Shown here in pieces: positions 54,506-62,699 of a stretch of DNA of 64,000 bases. Location: positions 916,217 through 980,216 of the forward strand of contig JAOPJY010000001.1 of the NCBI GenBank assembly GCA_025517425.1. The letters run 5' to 3'. Origin of the DNA: Halobacteria archaeon AArc-dxtr1. GTDB lineage: Archaea > Halobacteriota > Halobacteria > Halobacteriales > Natrialbaceae. Below the pieces are notes generated by a model, which was given only the letters and a program-made list of their open reading frames with translations, had not been told where the DNA came from and did no database searches. Both the position numbers and the translations under genes were made by a program. Within the stretch, counting starts at the first letter, position 1, and every line of letters begins with the position of its first letter.

Positions 54506-55494
54506 GTGAGAAGGATCTCCTCAGACTCGGAATCGTCGCCGTCGGGACGGCAGTCGTCGCCATCCTCGGCGTTGCGCTGTTCGTCGTCTATCCCCAGAGC
54601 CTCGCCGACCTCTTCGGCGTCCTGCTCGCGGTGATCGTCGCGGTCGTCGGGATCAAGTTCGCCGGTAACGCGGCCGGTTCGATCGCACCCGACTACGACG
54701 TCGCCGAAGTCGCCGTCTCCGGGCCGATCACCCGCGACGGTGGAGGCGGACGGCTCCCGACGGGACCGCGCGGGACGCCCGCAGACGACATCGTCGAGCA
54801 GATCGACCGCGCCAACGAGGACGAGGCCGTCGAGGCGCTGGTGGTGAAGCTGAACACGCCCGGCGGCGAGGTGGTTCCCAGCGACGATATCAAGCGCGCT
54901 GCCGAGCGCTTCGAGGGACCGACAGTCGCCTACGCGACGGACTACTGCGCCAGCGGCGGCTACTGGATCGCCAGTGGCTGCGACGAACTCTGGGCGCGAG
55001 ACGCCAGTATCGTCGGCTCGATCGGCGTCATCGGCTCGCGGGTCAATGCGACCGGGCTGGCCGAGAAGCTCGGGCTCTCCTACGAGCGCTTCGCCGCCGG
55101 AGAGTTCAAAGACGCGGGAACGCCGTTAAAGGAGATCGACGAGAAGGAACGCGCGTACCTCCAGGGGCTAATCGACGACTACTACGAGGCGTTCGTCGAG
55201 CGCGTCAGCGAGGGTCGGGACCTCGACGCGGAGACGATCCGCGAGACGGAGGCGCGAGTCTACCTGGGCGGCGAGGCCCACGAGCTGGGGCTGGTCGACC
55301 GCCTCGGAACGCGCCGCGAGATCGAGGACGACCTCGCCGACCGGTTGGGGACCGACGAGGTGACCGTCCGCGAGTTCGAACCAAAGCGACCACTGGCATC
55401 CCGCGTCGGCGCCGAAGCGCGCGCAGTCGCCTACGCGCTCGGCTCGGGGATCGCCGGATCCGCCGAGGACGGTCGCTTTCGACTTCGCACCTGA
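54502..55494 (+). CDS. sppA: S49 family signal peptide peptidase (SppA type)
   Basis: A 330-residue membrane serine protease of the short archaeal/bacterial SppA group that degrades cleaved signal peptides. Two N-terminal membrane helices (about 9-29 and 36-55), then the protease core with S151 in CASGGYW and the general-base lysine K203 in EFKDAGTP. TPGGEVVPSDDI is the typical substrate-loop segment. It starts at GTG 54502 within a GTGA overlap. A GTG at 54490 would add four residues. DUF373 follows 39 bases later and may be in the same transcript. Confidence 0.9.
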   Translation: MSEKDLLRLGIVAVGTAVVAILGVALFVVYPQSLADLFGVLLAVIVAVVGIKFAGNAAGSIAPDYDVAEVAVSGPITRDGGGGRLPTGPRGTPADDIVEQIDRANEDEAVEALVVKLNTPGGEVVPSDDIKRAAERFEGPTVAYATDYCASGGYWIASGCDELWARDASIVGSIGVIGSRVNATGLAEKLGLSYERFAAGEFKDAGTPLKEIDEKERAYLQGLIDDYYEAFVERVSEGRDLDAETIRETEARVYLGGEAHELGLVDRLGTRREIEDDLADRLGTDEVTVREFEPKRPLASRVGAEARAVAYALGSGIAGSAEDGRFRLRT

Positions 55495-55533
55495 GGGCGT
55501 GGTTTTATCGTTGCCCACCGTCGAACGGAAACC

Positions 55534-56796
55534 GTGACAACCCTGGTCGTCTGCCTCGACCGGACCGACGACGTGGGTCGCCGGACCGGCCTGCGCTCGC
55601 CGGTCGTCGGCTGGGAGGCAGTCCGCGCGCTCGTGACCGACGTCGGCCTCGCGGATCCGGAGGATTCAGGCGTTAACAGTCTGCTCGAGACGCTCCGCGT
55701 CGCCCAGGACCTTCGCGACGAGGACGAGGAGGCCGTCGTCGCCGTGGTCTCGGGCGACCGGGAGTCGATGGTGTCGGCAGATCGGGCGGTCGCATCCCAG
55801 ATCGACGACCTCGTCGCCGAGTACGACCCGGACTCGGCAGTTGTGGTGATCGACAGCGCCGAGGACGAGCGTCTGGTCCCGATCGTCGAGAGTCGGGTCC
55901 GGGTCGACTCGGTCGACCGAGTAGTGGTCAGACAGGCCAGAGACATCGAGTCGACCTACTATCTGCTGAAGCAGTTTCTCGCCGACGAAGAGTTGCGCCA
56001 GACCGTTCTCGTGCCGATCGGCTTAACGCTGCTCGTCTTCCCGATGCTCGCGACGCTCGTCGGACCGGCAGAGGGCGCAGCCGCGATCACGACCGTGATC
56101 GGGCTCTTCTTGCTCTACAAGGGGTTCAGCCTGGACGAACTCACGGCTTCGCTGGCCCACCAGGTCCGCGAGTCACTGTACACCGGTCAGGTGTCGATCG
56201 TGACCTACGTGGTCGCGGGTGGGCTGACGCTGGTCGGCCTCTTTGCCGGTGCACTCGGCGTCTCGGGGCTCGAGTCGGACCAAACGCAGAACATCCTGCT
56301 GCCGGCGGCGACGTTCGCCTTCGAGGGCGTCCCGTGGCTCGCGATGGCGGCGTTGACTGCAAGCGCGGGTCGCCTGTTAGACGAGATCATCCGTGACCGC
56401 CCGCTGCGGGCATCCTACCTCAATCTGCCATTTATCGTGGTCGCCGTGGGGCTCGTCGTGCGCGGGTTCTCGGCGTACTTCCTCGAGACGCAGGCGGTCA
56501 TCGGCTCCCTGGCGATTCCGCCGGTGAACCTCGGCTGGCGAACGGTCGGCGATATCCAGGTAACCGCCGGGGAACGACTGGCGCTGTACGTCACGGCTGG
56601 CATCGTCGTCAGCCTCGTTGGCGTTCGAATCGCATCGTGGCTGAGCGGGACGCAATCGGAAGACGGGACGGAGCCGACGGAGAGACGCGACGAGGTCGAG
56701 CGCACGTCCGAATCCGAGCTCACAGACGGGAGCGGCCGTCCCCAATTTGACGGCGAAGACGGAGTGGGTGGAAGCGACGAGCGCTCGGAGGAGTGA
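55534..56796 (+). CDS. DUF373 membrane protein
   Basis: A 420-residue DUF373 protein. A roughly 150-residue cytosolic N domain (TTLVVCLDRTDDVGR to IESTYYLLKQFL) is followed by about six membrane helices (from 155 to 370) and a 55-residue acidic/serine-rich C-terminal tail. The function is unknown; the family is specific to archaea. GTG 55534 is the start, with a TATA-like GGTTTTATCG (55501-55510) giving a nearly leaderless transcript. Confidence 0.85.
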   Translation: MTTLVVCLDRTDDVGRRTGLRSPVVGWEAVRALVTDVGLADPEDSGVNSLLETLRVAQDLRDEDEEAVVAVVSGDRESMVSADRAVASQIDDLVAEYDPDSAVVVIDSAEDERLVPIVESRVRVDSVDRVVVRQARDIESTYYLLKQFLADEELRQTVLVPIGLTLLVFPMLATLVGPAEGAAAITTVIGLFLLYKGFSLDELTASLAHQVRESLYTGQVSIVTYVVAGGLTLVGLFAGALGVSGLESDQTQNILLPAATFAFEGVPWLAMAALTASAGRLLDEIIRDRPLRASYLNLPFIVVAVGLVVRGFSAYFLETQAVIGSLAIPPVNLGWRTVGDIQVTAGERLALYVTAGIVVSLVGVRIASWLSGTQSEDGTEPTERRDEVERTSESELTDGSGRPQFDGEDGVGGSDERSEE

Positions 56797-56868
56797 GTTG
56801 ACGGCGAGTGGTTCGGATCTTCCCGACGGACTCGCCACCCCTATAGTGACGCAGGCGTACCCTCGGAC

Positions 56869-57594
56869 ATGAGCGAGCCTGCGGGCGCGTGGATCAGTCT
56901 CTTTTCGGGCGGCAAGGACTCCTCCTGGGCGCTGTACCGCGCCCTAGAGCGGGGGCTCCCGGTCGAGCGGCTGGTCACCGTCCATCCAACTGGCGACTCG
57001 TATATGTACCACACGCCCGCGACTGACCTCGCGACGCTTGCAGCCGAGAGCGTCGGGATTCAGCTCGTCGACGTCGAGCCCGACGACTTCGACGCCGGAG
57101 CAGCGACCGACTCGGGCGCGCAGGGCGACGCCGAACTCGAGCCGCTCGAGGCGGCACTGAGAGAGCTCGACGAAGAGCTGCCGGGCGGCGTCGCCGGTGT
57201 GACTGCTGGGGCCGTCGAGAGCGAGTACCAGACGAGCCGCATCGAGGCGATGTGTGAGCGACTCGACTGTGATCTGTTCGCGCCGCTGTGGCAAGAAGAG
57301 CCGCGGGCGCTCGCCGAGGAGATGCTCGATGCCGGTTTCGAGATCCAGATCGTCCAGGTCGCGGCAGCGGGGCTCGACGAGTCCTGGCTCGGCCGGACGA
57401 TAGACGCAGAGGCCCTCGCCGACCTTGAGCGACTCAACGAGGAGTACGGCGTCCACATCCTGGGTGAGGGCGGCGAGTTCGAGACACTCGTTGTCGACGG
57501 CCCGCACATGGATCGCCGGATCGACCTCGAGTACGAGACTGAGTGGGAGGGAACGCGAGGGTCGATCCAGGTCACGGACGCGCGGTTGGTGTAG
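56869..57594 (+). CDS. dph6: diphthine-ammonia ligase (Dph6-type)
   Basis: A 241-residue ATP-dependent ligase of the Dph6/MJ0570 group. The PP-loop SGGKDS at 13-18 binds ATP; GAVESEYQTSRIEAMCERL and PLWQEEPRALAEEM are shared with the family, as is GEGGEFETLVVDGPH near the C terminus. It performs the last step of diphthamide synthesis on elongation factor 2. Codons 204-241 plus stop (57481-57594) are repeated at 57699-57812 with only 5 differences, so the gene has a duplicated tail. The gene is complete with its normal C terminus, therefore likely functional. Confidence 0.87.
   Translation: MSEPAGAWISLFSGGKDSSWALYRALERGLPVERLVTVHPTGDSYMYHTPATDLATLAAESVGIQLVDVEPDDFDAGAATDSGAQGDAELEPLEAALRELDEELPGGVAGVTAGAVESEYQTSRIEAMCERLDCDLFAPLWQEEPRALAEEMLDAGFEIQIVQVAAAGLDESWLGRTIDAEALADLERLNEEYGVHILGEGGEFETLVVDGPHMDRRIDLEYETEWEGTRGSIQVTDARLV
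57481..57594 (+). repeat. first copy of the 114-bp duplicated gene end
   Basis: Codons from GAG (ETLVVDG) to the TAG stop of dph6; identical at 109 of 114 positions to 57699-57812. Begins on a codon boundary. Confidence 0.9.
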
Positions 57595-57698
57595 GCGCTC
57601 ACCTCCCCCGAGTGAGCGAAGCGAGTGAGGGGATTTTTGGTCCAGATTTTTCGTCGAGGGGGTCGCGAAGCGACTCCGAGGCGAAAAAGGTGGTTCCT
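57595..57698. other. 104-bp hairpin-containing spacer between the duplicated gene ends
   Basis: The spacer holds GAGTGAGCGAAGCGAGTGAGG (21 bases, described here by its first and last groups GAGTGAGCGA and GCGAGTGAGG) and an imperfect hairpin from TTTTTCG (57647-57653) to CGAAAAA (57682-57688), whose inner stem is GTCGC-GAA-GCGAC. It has no gene. T-runs at 57634-57638 and 57647-57651 could end transcription. Confidence 0.6.
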
Positions 57699-57812
57699 GA
57701 GATACTCGTTGTCGACGGCCCGCACATGGATCGCCGGATCGACCTCGAGTACGAGACTGAGTGGGAGGGAACGCGAGGGTCGATCCAGGTAACGGACGCG
57801 CGGTTGAACTAG
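57699..57812 (+). repeat. second copy of the 114-bp duplicated gene end
   Basis: In-frame copy of the last 38 codons of dph6, reading EILVVDG to DARLN then TAG (57810-57812). Differences: ACA to ATA, GTC to GTA and GTG to AAC. Its stop directly abuts the stop of the convergent gene at 57813. Confidence 0.9.
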
Positions 57813-58505
57813 TCACAACGCGAGGCGCTCGAGTTCGGCCTCCCGCTCGGCCTCGTCGACACCGTGCCACCAGCCGAGCCGATCGATTTCGGCGCGTCGG
57901 AACGAGGTCTCGATTGCGAGCCACTCGGCGGCAGCGATCGTTCGCAGCGGCGTCTCGGCGTCGATCTCTGACTCGTCGATGTCGTCTGCCATCTCCTGGA
58001 TCAGCGTGGTGACGCCAGTCCTCGGCGCCACGACGTCAGCGCCCGCGAGCAGCCGCAGCTGCTGAAAGCTCGCGGGGCCCACACCGTCGATCGCCCCGAT
58101 CGGATCCGCCTCATAGCGAAAGACGTCGGCCTCGCCTGCCCAGGCTTGCAGCGCCGCCAGATCGTCGTCCTCCGGACGGTTTGCGAGGACGTCCGCGACG
58201 GTCAGTAAGACGTGGCGTTGGCGCTCGGGGCCGAACGCCGCAACCAGGTCCTCGTCGTCGGGATCGACGGCAGCCAGCTCGGCCAACGAGTCGACCCGAC
58301 CGGCGTCGACGAACGACTCGCGGAACGCCTCGACGGCGGCGACGGCGTTGCTGAGCCGGCCACCGGTCGTCGTCGCCGCAGCCTCGGCGACGAGCAGCCG
58401 AGGATCCGAGCCGGTGTACCGGTCGAACGAGGCCAGCGCGTCGGCGAGGTCGGCGCAAGGGACCCCCTCGGCTCGCCGTTCGAGGATCGACTGGGGCGCA
58501 GTCAT
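57813..58505 (-). CDS. helix-hairpin-helix-containing unknown protein
   Basis: A 230-residue soluble protein with a helix-hairpin-helix-like motif IGAIDGVGPASFQQLRLLAG in the C half, suggesting nucleic-acid binding. The N half is helical (LADALASFDRYTGSDPRLLVAEAAAT). The last part carries aromatic/basic segments (EWLAIETSFRRAEIDRLGWW). I do not recognise the family; a DNA-glycosylase-like fold without catalytic residues is one possibility. Its stop (TGA, 57813-57815) is adjacent to the duplicated dph6 tail. Start ATG 58503-58505. Confidence 0.65.
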   Translation of the reverse strand: MTAPQSILERRAEGVPCADLADALASFDRYTGSDPRLLVAEAAATTTGGRLSNAVAAVEAFRESFVDAGRVDSLAELAAVDPDDEDLVAAFGPERQRHVLLTVADVLANRPEDDDLAALQAWAGEADVFRYEADPIGAIDGVGPASFQQLRLLAGADVVAPRTGVTTLIQEMADDIDESEIDAETPLRTIAAAEWLAIETSFRRAEIDRLGWWHGVDEAEREAELERLAL

Positions 58506-58588
58506 GCAACACCGTACCAATCGAGGGCGAAACAGATAGCTCTGACGACCAGTCAGTCTACCAGGACGTCCGCTGCGCTCGACTGCGA

Positions 58589-59563
58589 TTACTCGGAGAC
58601 GCCGTTCGTGATCGTCGTGTGGGCGCCGATGAGTGCCCCCGCGAGGTCCAGATTCTCGAGGCGGGTTCCCTCGTCGATGATCGAGCGGCGAACGTCGCCG
58701 CTCTGGACGACTGCGTCGGGGAAGATGACCGCGTGTTCGAGGTGGGTGTCGACGAGGGTCGCGCCCTCCATGACGTGGACATTCTCGCCGATCGTGGCGT
58801 CCTCCAGGCTCGCGCTCTCGGAGACCAGCGAGTCGCCGTCCAGATGCCAGGCGACGGCGTCGAGATAGCTCTCGGGGGTGCCGATGTCGTACCAGGCGCC
58901 CTCGAAGGTGTAGGCGTAGGTCGGCTCCCGGTTCTGGAGCCACTGGACGAACCAGCCGGGCTCGTCGGGGTTGTTGCCGTCTTCTAAGTACGTCGGGAGC
59001 AGGGAGAGCGAATCACGGGGGAACGCGTAGCAGGCGATGGAGACGAGCGTGCTCTTGGGGTCGTCGGGTTTCTCCTGGAAATCGACGACGCGGTCGCCCT
59101 CGAGATCGACCAGCCCGTAGGATTTGGCCTGGTCGCGCGAGCCGACATCGTAGGCGGCGAGCGTCGGCGCTCCCTTGGCTTCGAAGTAGTCGATGAAGTC
59201 GGCGACGGCGAAGCTCATCAGATTGTCGCCGGCGATCACGAGCAGGTCGTCGTCGACGCCCTCCCGATCGATCAGCTGGGCGAGCGCGCCAACGACGCCG
59301 AACTTCTCGTCTTCGGCCTCGGTCTCCTCGATCGAGAGCGTCGGTTTCTCGTAGGGCTGGTCCTCGAGGTGGGCCTCGAAATCGGGTGCGAAGCGCTCGT
59401 TCGTACTGACGAAGACCTCGTCGATACGGTCGTCAGCCTCGAGCTCGGCAAAGATGCGGTCGATGACGGTCGACTCCCCGATCGGGAGGAACATCTTGGG
59501 CCGATGTTTGGTGATTGGCCACATTCGGGTCGCGTATCCGCCAGCAAGCACGACGGCCTTCAT
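58589..59563 (-). CDS. sugar-phosphate nucleotidyltransferase
   Basis: A 324-residue enzyme joining a nucleoside triphosphate and a sugar 1-phosphate. The N-terminal LAGGYATRMWPITKHRPKM contains the G-x-G-T/A-R-M pyrophosphorylase signature with the catalytic lysine region; VIAGDNLMSF holds the metal aspartate and the C-terminal third is a left-handed beta helix (hexapeptide turns such as TIGENVHVMEGATLVDTHL). It resembles glucose-1-phosphate thymidylyl-/UDP-GlcNAc-type transferases; the sugar is not defined. Start ATG 59561-59563. Confidence 0.86.
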   Translation of the reverse strand: MKAVVLAGGYATRMWPITKHRPKMFLPIGESTVIDRIFAELEADDRIDEVFVSTNERFAPDFEAHLEDQPYEKPTLSIEETEAEDEKFGVVGALAQLIDREGVDDDLLVIAGDNLMSFAVADFIDYFEAKGAPTLAAYDVGSRDQAKSYGLVDLEGDRVVDFQEKPDDPKSTLVSIACYAFPRDSLSLLPTYLEDGNNPDEPGWFVQWLQNREPTYAYTFEGAWYDIGTPESYLDAVAWHLDGDSLVSESASLEDATIGENVHVMEGATLVDTHLEHAVIFPDAVVQSGDVRRSIIDEGTRLENLDLAGALIGAHTTITNGVSE

Positions 59564-59679
59564 AGCCGGCACTTCATCACCGCCATGTAAGTCAGTTACC
59601 CCCGCGAGGACGTGGTGACCGTCGCAGTCGAGCCGTCTCCAGCGAAGCCGTCTTTACCCGCTGGGACACAGACGTCCAC

Positions 59680-59976
59680 ATGCGGGAAGCAGACGAGACG
59701 ACGAGACAGCGCCTCGCAGACGCCCTCCGAGAGGAAGCCGCACGCCCGTCAGAGTTGGCTGCCCGGTTGGATCTGACACCCCACGCAGTCGTCGAGCACG
59801 TCGAACACGTCGCCCGATCCGTCGAGGGAACCGACGCCGACGAGCAGTTGCTGGTCGCACCGCCGACGTGTCGTGCGTGTGGATTCGACGCGTTCGACGA
59901 TCCGGTCAACCTCCCCTCGCGATGTCCCTCCTGTAAGAGCGAGGACGTCGCTGAACCGGCGTTTACGATCGAGTGA
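59680..59976 (+). CDS. helix-turn-helix and zinc-ribbon transcription factor
   Basis: A 98-residue protein. An N-terminal winged helix (RQRLADALREEAARPSELAARLDLTPHAVVEHVEHV) is followed by a zinc ribbon with C64-x2-C67 and C82-x2-C85. This is a common archaeal regulator architecture. Start ATG 59680, with a TATA-like CGTCTTTACC (59648-59657) about 27 bases upstream. Targets unknown. Confidence 0.8.
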   Translation: MREADETTRQRLADALREEAARPSELAARLDLTPHAVVEHVEHVARSVEGTDADEQLLVAPPTCRACGFDAFDDPVNLPSRCPSCKSEDVAEPAFTIE

Positions 59977-60061
59977 GCGATCCGCCGACAGTGCAAGAGG
60001 CATTTCGACACGCATATTTACCGCGCAGGCTACTCCCCTACAACGACACCAGCTCTCCCCT

Positions 60062-60418
60062 ATGACCACTACACCGGAATCTAGCTGTGCGGACGTCGTT
60101 GCCAGTCTCCTCGACTGGCTGGCAGCGCGAGATGCGTCCGCCCAGACGGTCGACGAGGCGCTATCGGTGGTCACCAACGAGCGCCGACGCCTCTTTTTAC
60201 AGGTGATGCGCGAGTACGAGGAAGCCGTCACGCTCCCCGACGCAGCCGAGGCCGTCGCGAGTCGTGAAACGGGCCGTGAGGTCGTCGAGATTTCCGCCGA
60301 GCAGATCGCAAACGTCTACATTTCGCTGTACCACGACCATCTGCCGCGACTCGTCGACGTAGACCTCCTCGAGTACGAGCAGGAGCGAGATCTGGTCAGA
60401 CCCGTCGGGCTGCGGTAA
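60062..60418 (+). CDS. small winged-helix-like protein (DUF7344-like)
   Basis: A 118-residue protein. SVVTNERRRLFLQVMREYEEAVTLPDAAEAVASRE matches the N-terminal part of a haloarchaeal winged-helix domain often labelled DUF7344, and IANVYISLYHDHLPRLVDVDLLEYE is its typical continuation. It is probably a DNA-binding regulator. The start ATG at 60062 is favoured over upstream codons because family sequence begins shortly after it. Confidence 0.7.
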   Translation: MTTTPESSCADVVASLLDWLAARDASAQTVDEALSVVTNERRRLFLQVMREYEEAVTLPDAAEAVASRETGREVVEISAEQIANVYISLYHDHLPRLVDVDLLEYEQERDLVRPVGLR

Positions 60419-60443
60419 GCGGTCTGCTCGGGGTCCGCCGGGT

Positions 60444-60908
60444 TCAGAGCTCTACGTTCGACGTCGAGCCCCGCGCCGTGTCATCGGTCGGAATCGGGCC
60501 AAGTTCGGAGAACACGTAGTCGTCGTCGACGAGATACACCGCATTCTCCCGTATCGCGACCGCGAGCTCCGTGAGGTAGGCCCCCTCACAGGGGCCGTAG
60601 GTACACCGTCCGGTATCGGCTTCGAAGTACGCGCCGTGGTTCTCACAGATGATCTCGCCGTTTCGCATGGCGGCACCGGATCCCTTGTCGAGGGGAATGT
60701 GTGTGAGGTGCTGGCAAGTGTTGTGCCAGCAGGCGATTCCGTCGTCGGTCCGAACCAGGATGGCCTCCGTCACCGTGTCGTCCGAACCAGCGGGCGTCTC
60801 GGTGCGTCCGGAGGAGCTGTCTGCATCGTCGACCGGCGTAACCCTGAACACCAGCGTCGAGTTCTCGGGAATCGAGTCGAGGGACGCAATTCGGGAGGCA
60901 GACGACAT
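60444..60908 (-). CDS. Rieske [2Fe-2S] domain protein
   Basis: A 154-residue protein with a Rieske domain: CQH (C65, H67) and CENH (C88, H91) provide the two cysteines and two histidines that ligate the cluster, embedded in CWHNTCQHLTHIPLD and GEIICENHGAYF. Additional cysteines (C60, C102, C107) may form a disulfide. No oxygenase or membrane part, so it is probably a ferredoxin-like electron carrier. Start ATG 60906-60908. It is divergent from the saccharopine-dehydrogenase-like gene. Confidence 0.85.
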   Translation of the reverse strand: MSSASRIASLDSIPENSTLVFRVTPVDDADSSSGRTETPAGSDDTVTEAILVRTDDGIACWHNTCQHLTHIPLDKGSGAAMRNGEIICENHGAYFEADTGRCTYGPCEGAYLTELAVAIRENAVYLVDDDYVFSELGPIPTDDTARGSTSNVEL

Positions 60909-61015
60909 TGAGTGGCGGATTTCCCGTCCGGCGCCCTGAACGTTACGGACTGTGGCTGGGGAGAGGGGACGACGGCAACGCACCTTTGGGTCAGGACGCG
61001 GTAGGGATAGATGAG

Positions 61016-62113
61016 ATGGGATCCCTGCTACTCTACGGTGCGTACGGCTACACGGGGCGACTCGTCGCCAGCGAGGCGGTCGGCCGAGAGCTCGAACCGA
61101 TCGTGGCCGGCCGCGACGCAGAGAGCGTCCGCGAGCAGGCCACAGCACTCGACGTCGACAGCCGGGTCTTTCCGCTAGACGCGCCAGCGGAGATCGCTAC
61201 CCAGCTCGCAGACGTCGATGCGGTCGTAAACTGCGCCGGCCCGTTCGCCCAGACGGCGCCGCCACTCGTCGAGGCGTGTCTCGAGACGGAGACCGATTAC
61301 CTCGATATCACCGGCGAAATCGGGGTCTTCGAACGACTCAGCCGCCGAGACGAGGACGCCCGCGACGCCGACGTGACAGTCCTTCCCGGCGTCGGCTTCG
61401 AGGTCGTCCCCACGGACTGTCTGGCTGCACACCTCGCCGAGCAACTCCCCGACGCCGACGAACTCACCCTCGGCATCAACAGTCAGATGACACCCTCGCG
61501 AGGAACGATCAAGACGCTGCTTGGGCAGATCGGGGACGACGCGCTCGTCCGGCGAGACGGACGGCTCGTCCCCATCGCGCTGGGCAGCCGGGGGCCGGAG
61601 ATCGACTTCGGGGACGGACCGGAGCCGACCGTGATAGCACCGCTTGGCGACCTCGTCACCGCGGCGCATTCGACTGGGATCGACACCGTCACGACGACCG
61701 TCGCGATTCCGGGACCCGACTGGCTCGGCCGGCTGGCACCGGAGCCGTCGACGGCGGCCAGATTTGAGCCAGTGATCGACGGGTTCGCCCAACTGCTTGA
61801 CTCGCGACCCGCCGAGACAGTCCTCGGTCGGGCAATCAATCTGCTCCCGGAAGGACCGGATGGACGCGAACTCACGACCAGTGAGGCGATCTGCTGGGGC
61901 GAGGTCCGAGCCGGCGACCACACTGAGCGCGTGCTTTTACGAACGCCGGGGCCCTACGCGCTGACCGCAGAGTCGGCTGCTGCAGCGGCAGAGCGGGCGC
62001 TGGCTGGCGAGGCATCGGCTGGCTTCCAGACGCCGGCGAGCGCGTTCGGCCCCGACTTCGTACTGGACCTCGCGCGGACGGAACGAACGGGAGTCGAATT
62101 ACTGCCCGCCTGA
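61016..62113 (+). CDS. saccharopine dehydrogenase-like / trans-acting enoyl reductase family protein
   Basis: A 365-residue Rossmann-fold oxidoreductase. LLLYGAYGYTGRLVASEAV is the nucleotide-binding start, VDAVVNCAGPF and LETETDYLDITGEI follow, and VTVLPGVGFEVVPTDCLAAHL is the signature of this family. Homologues act on lipids (trans-acting enoyl reductase) or are uncharacterised. Start ATG 61016 (MGSLLLYG), because family sequence begins directly there; an ATG at 61011 is out of frame. Confidence 0.82.
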   Translation: MGSLLLYGAYGYTGRLVASEAVGRELEPIVAGRDAESVREQATALDVDSRVFPLDAPAEIATQLADVDAVVNCAGPFAQTAPPLVEACLETETDYLDITGEIGVFERLSRRDEDARDADVTVLPGVGFEVVPTDCLAAHLAEQLPDADELTLGINSQMTPSRGTIKTLLGQIGDDALVRRDGRLVPIALGSRGPEIDFGDGPEPTVIAPLGDLVTAAHSTGIDTVTTTVAIPGPDWLGRLAPEPSTAARFEPVIDGFAQLLDSRPAETVLGRAINLLPEGPDGRELTTSEAICWGEVRAGDHTERVLLRTPGPYALTAESAAAAAERALAGEASAGFQTPASAFGPDFVLDLARTERTGVELLPA

Positions 62114-62128
62114 GACGGCGCTCGAAGG

Positions 62129-62545
62129 TTACCTCGCCACGTTCGTCAGGACTGCCACGCAGCTCACCGCGACGACGACGTGCATCAGCATGAGAACGAC
62201 GACCGCGGGCACCGTCGCGTTCGGGTCGAGTTCCAGCAACGCGACATCCGGGAGAAACGAGAGGACGAGGACGACCGCCGCGAGGCGAGTAAACGTCCGA
62301 TCCGGCGTCTCCGAGACGCGGGTGAGCACACCGTAGACGAGCGTCGCACCCAGCGCACCGAGGACCGTCAGCAGCGTCACTGGCGGGACCGAAAGCGGGT
62401 CGAACGGCTCGACGGTGTCGACCGCGAGCGCCGCCCAGAGGACGATCCAGTTCGCGACGACCGAGAGGACAGTCGCGAGCGCCCCCCGTGTGAGGAGCGT
62501 TCGACCGTCGAGGCTCTGCGCGTCGGACGTATCGATCGCAGCCAT
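62129..62545 (-). CDS. DUF6069-like four-helix membrane protein
   Basis: A 138-residue hydrophobic protein with membrane helices at about 20-40, 55-75, 86-106 and 115-134. The spacing of segments such as GALGATLVYGVL, TFTRLAAVVLVLSFLPD and MHVVVAVSCVAVL recalls DUF6069 proteins. Function unknown. Start ATG 62543-62545 (MAAIDTSD). Convergent with the preceding reductase gene. Confidence 0.7.
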   Translation of the reverse strand: MAAIDTSDAQSLDGRTLLTRGALATVLSVVANWIVLWAALAVDTVEPFDPLSVPPVTLLTVLGALGATLVYGVLTRVSETPDRTFTRLAAVVLVLSFLPDVALLELDPNATVPAVVVLMLMHVVVAVSCVAVLTNVAR

Positions 62546-62699
62546 GCATGTCATCTCGACACACGCACAGATCAGTGTACCGATGGGTGGGGAACTCACC
62601 GGCGTCGCGAACGGGAGTTCGGCGATTCGGTGTGGCGGAATGGAAGCCGGCGTTGACTCGATGTTGCGGAACGCGAGCTAGCGTGGATCCGCCGTCGTC

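Noticed and set aside
57543-57812. 89-codon frame joining the first copy of the dph6 end, the spacer and the second copy
   Set aside because: Its first 30 residues read the dph6 end out of frame. It becomes dph6-like only after the spacer, so it is a by-product of the duplication, not a gene.
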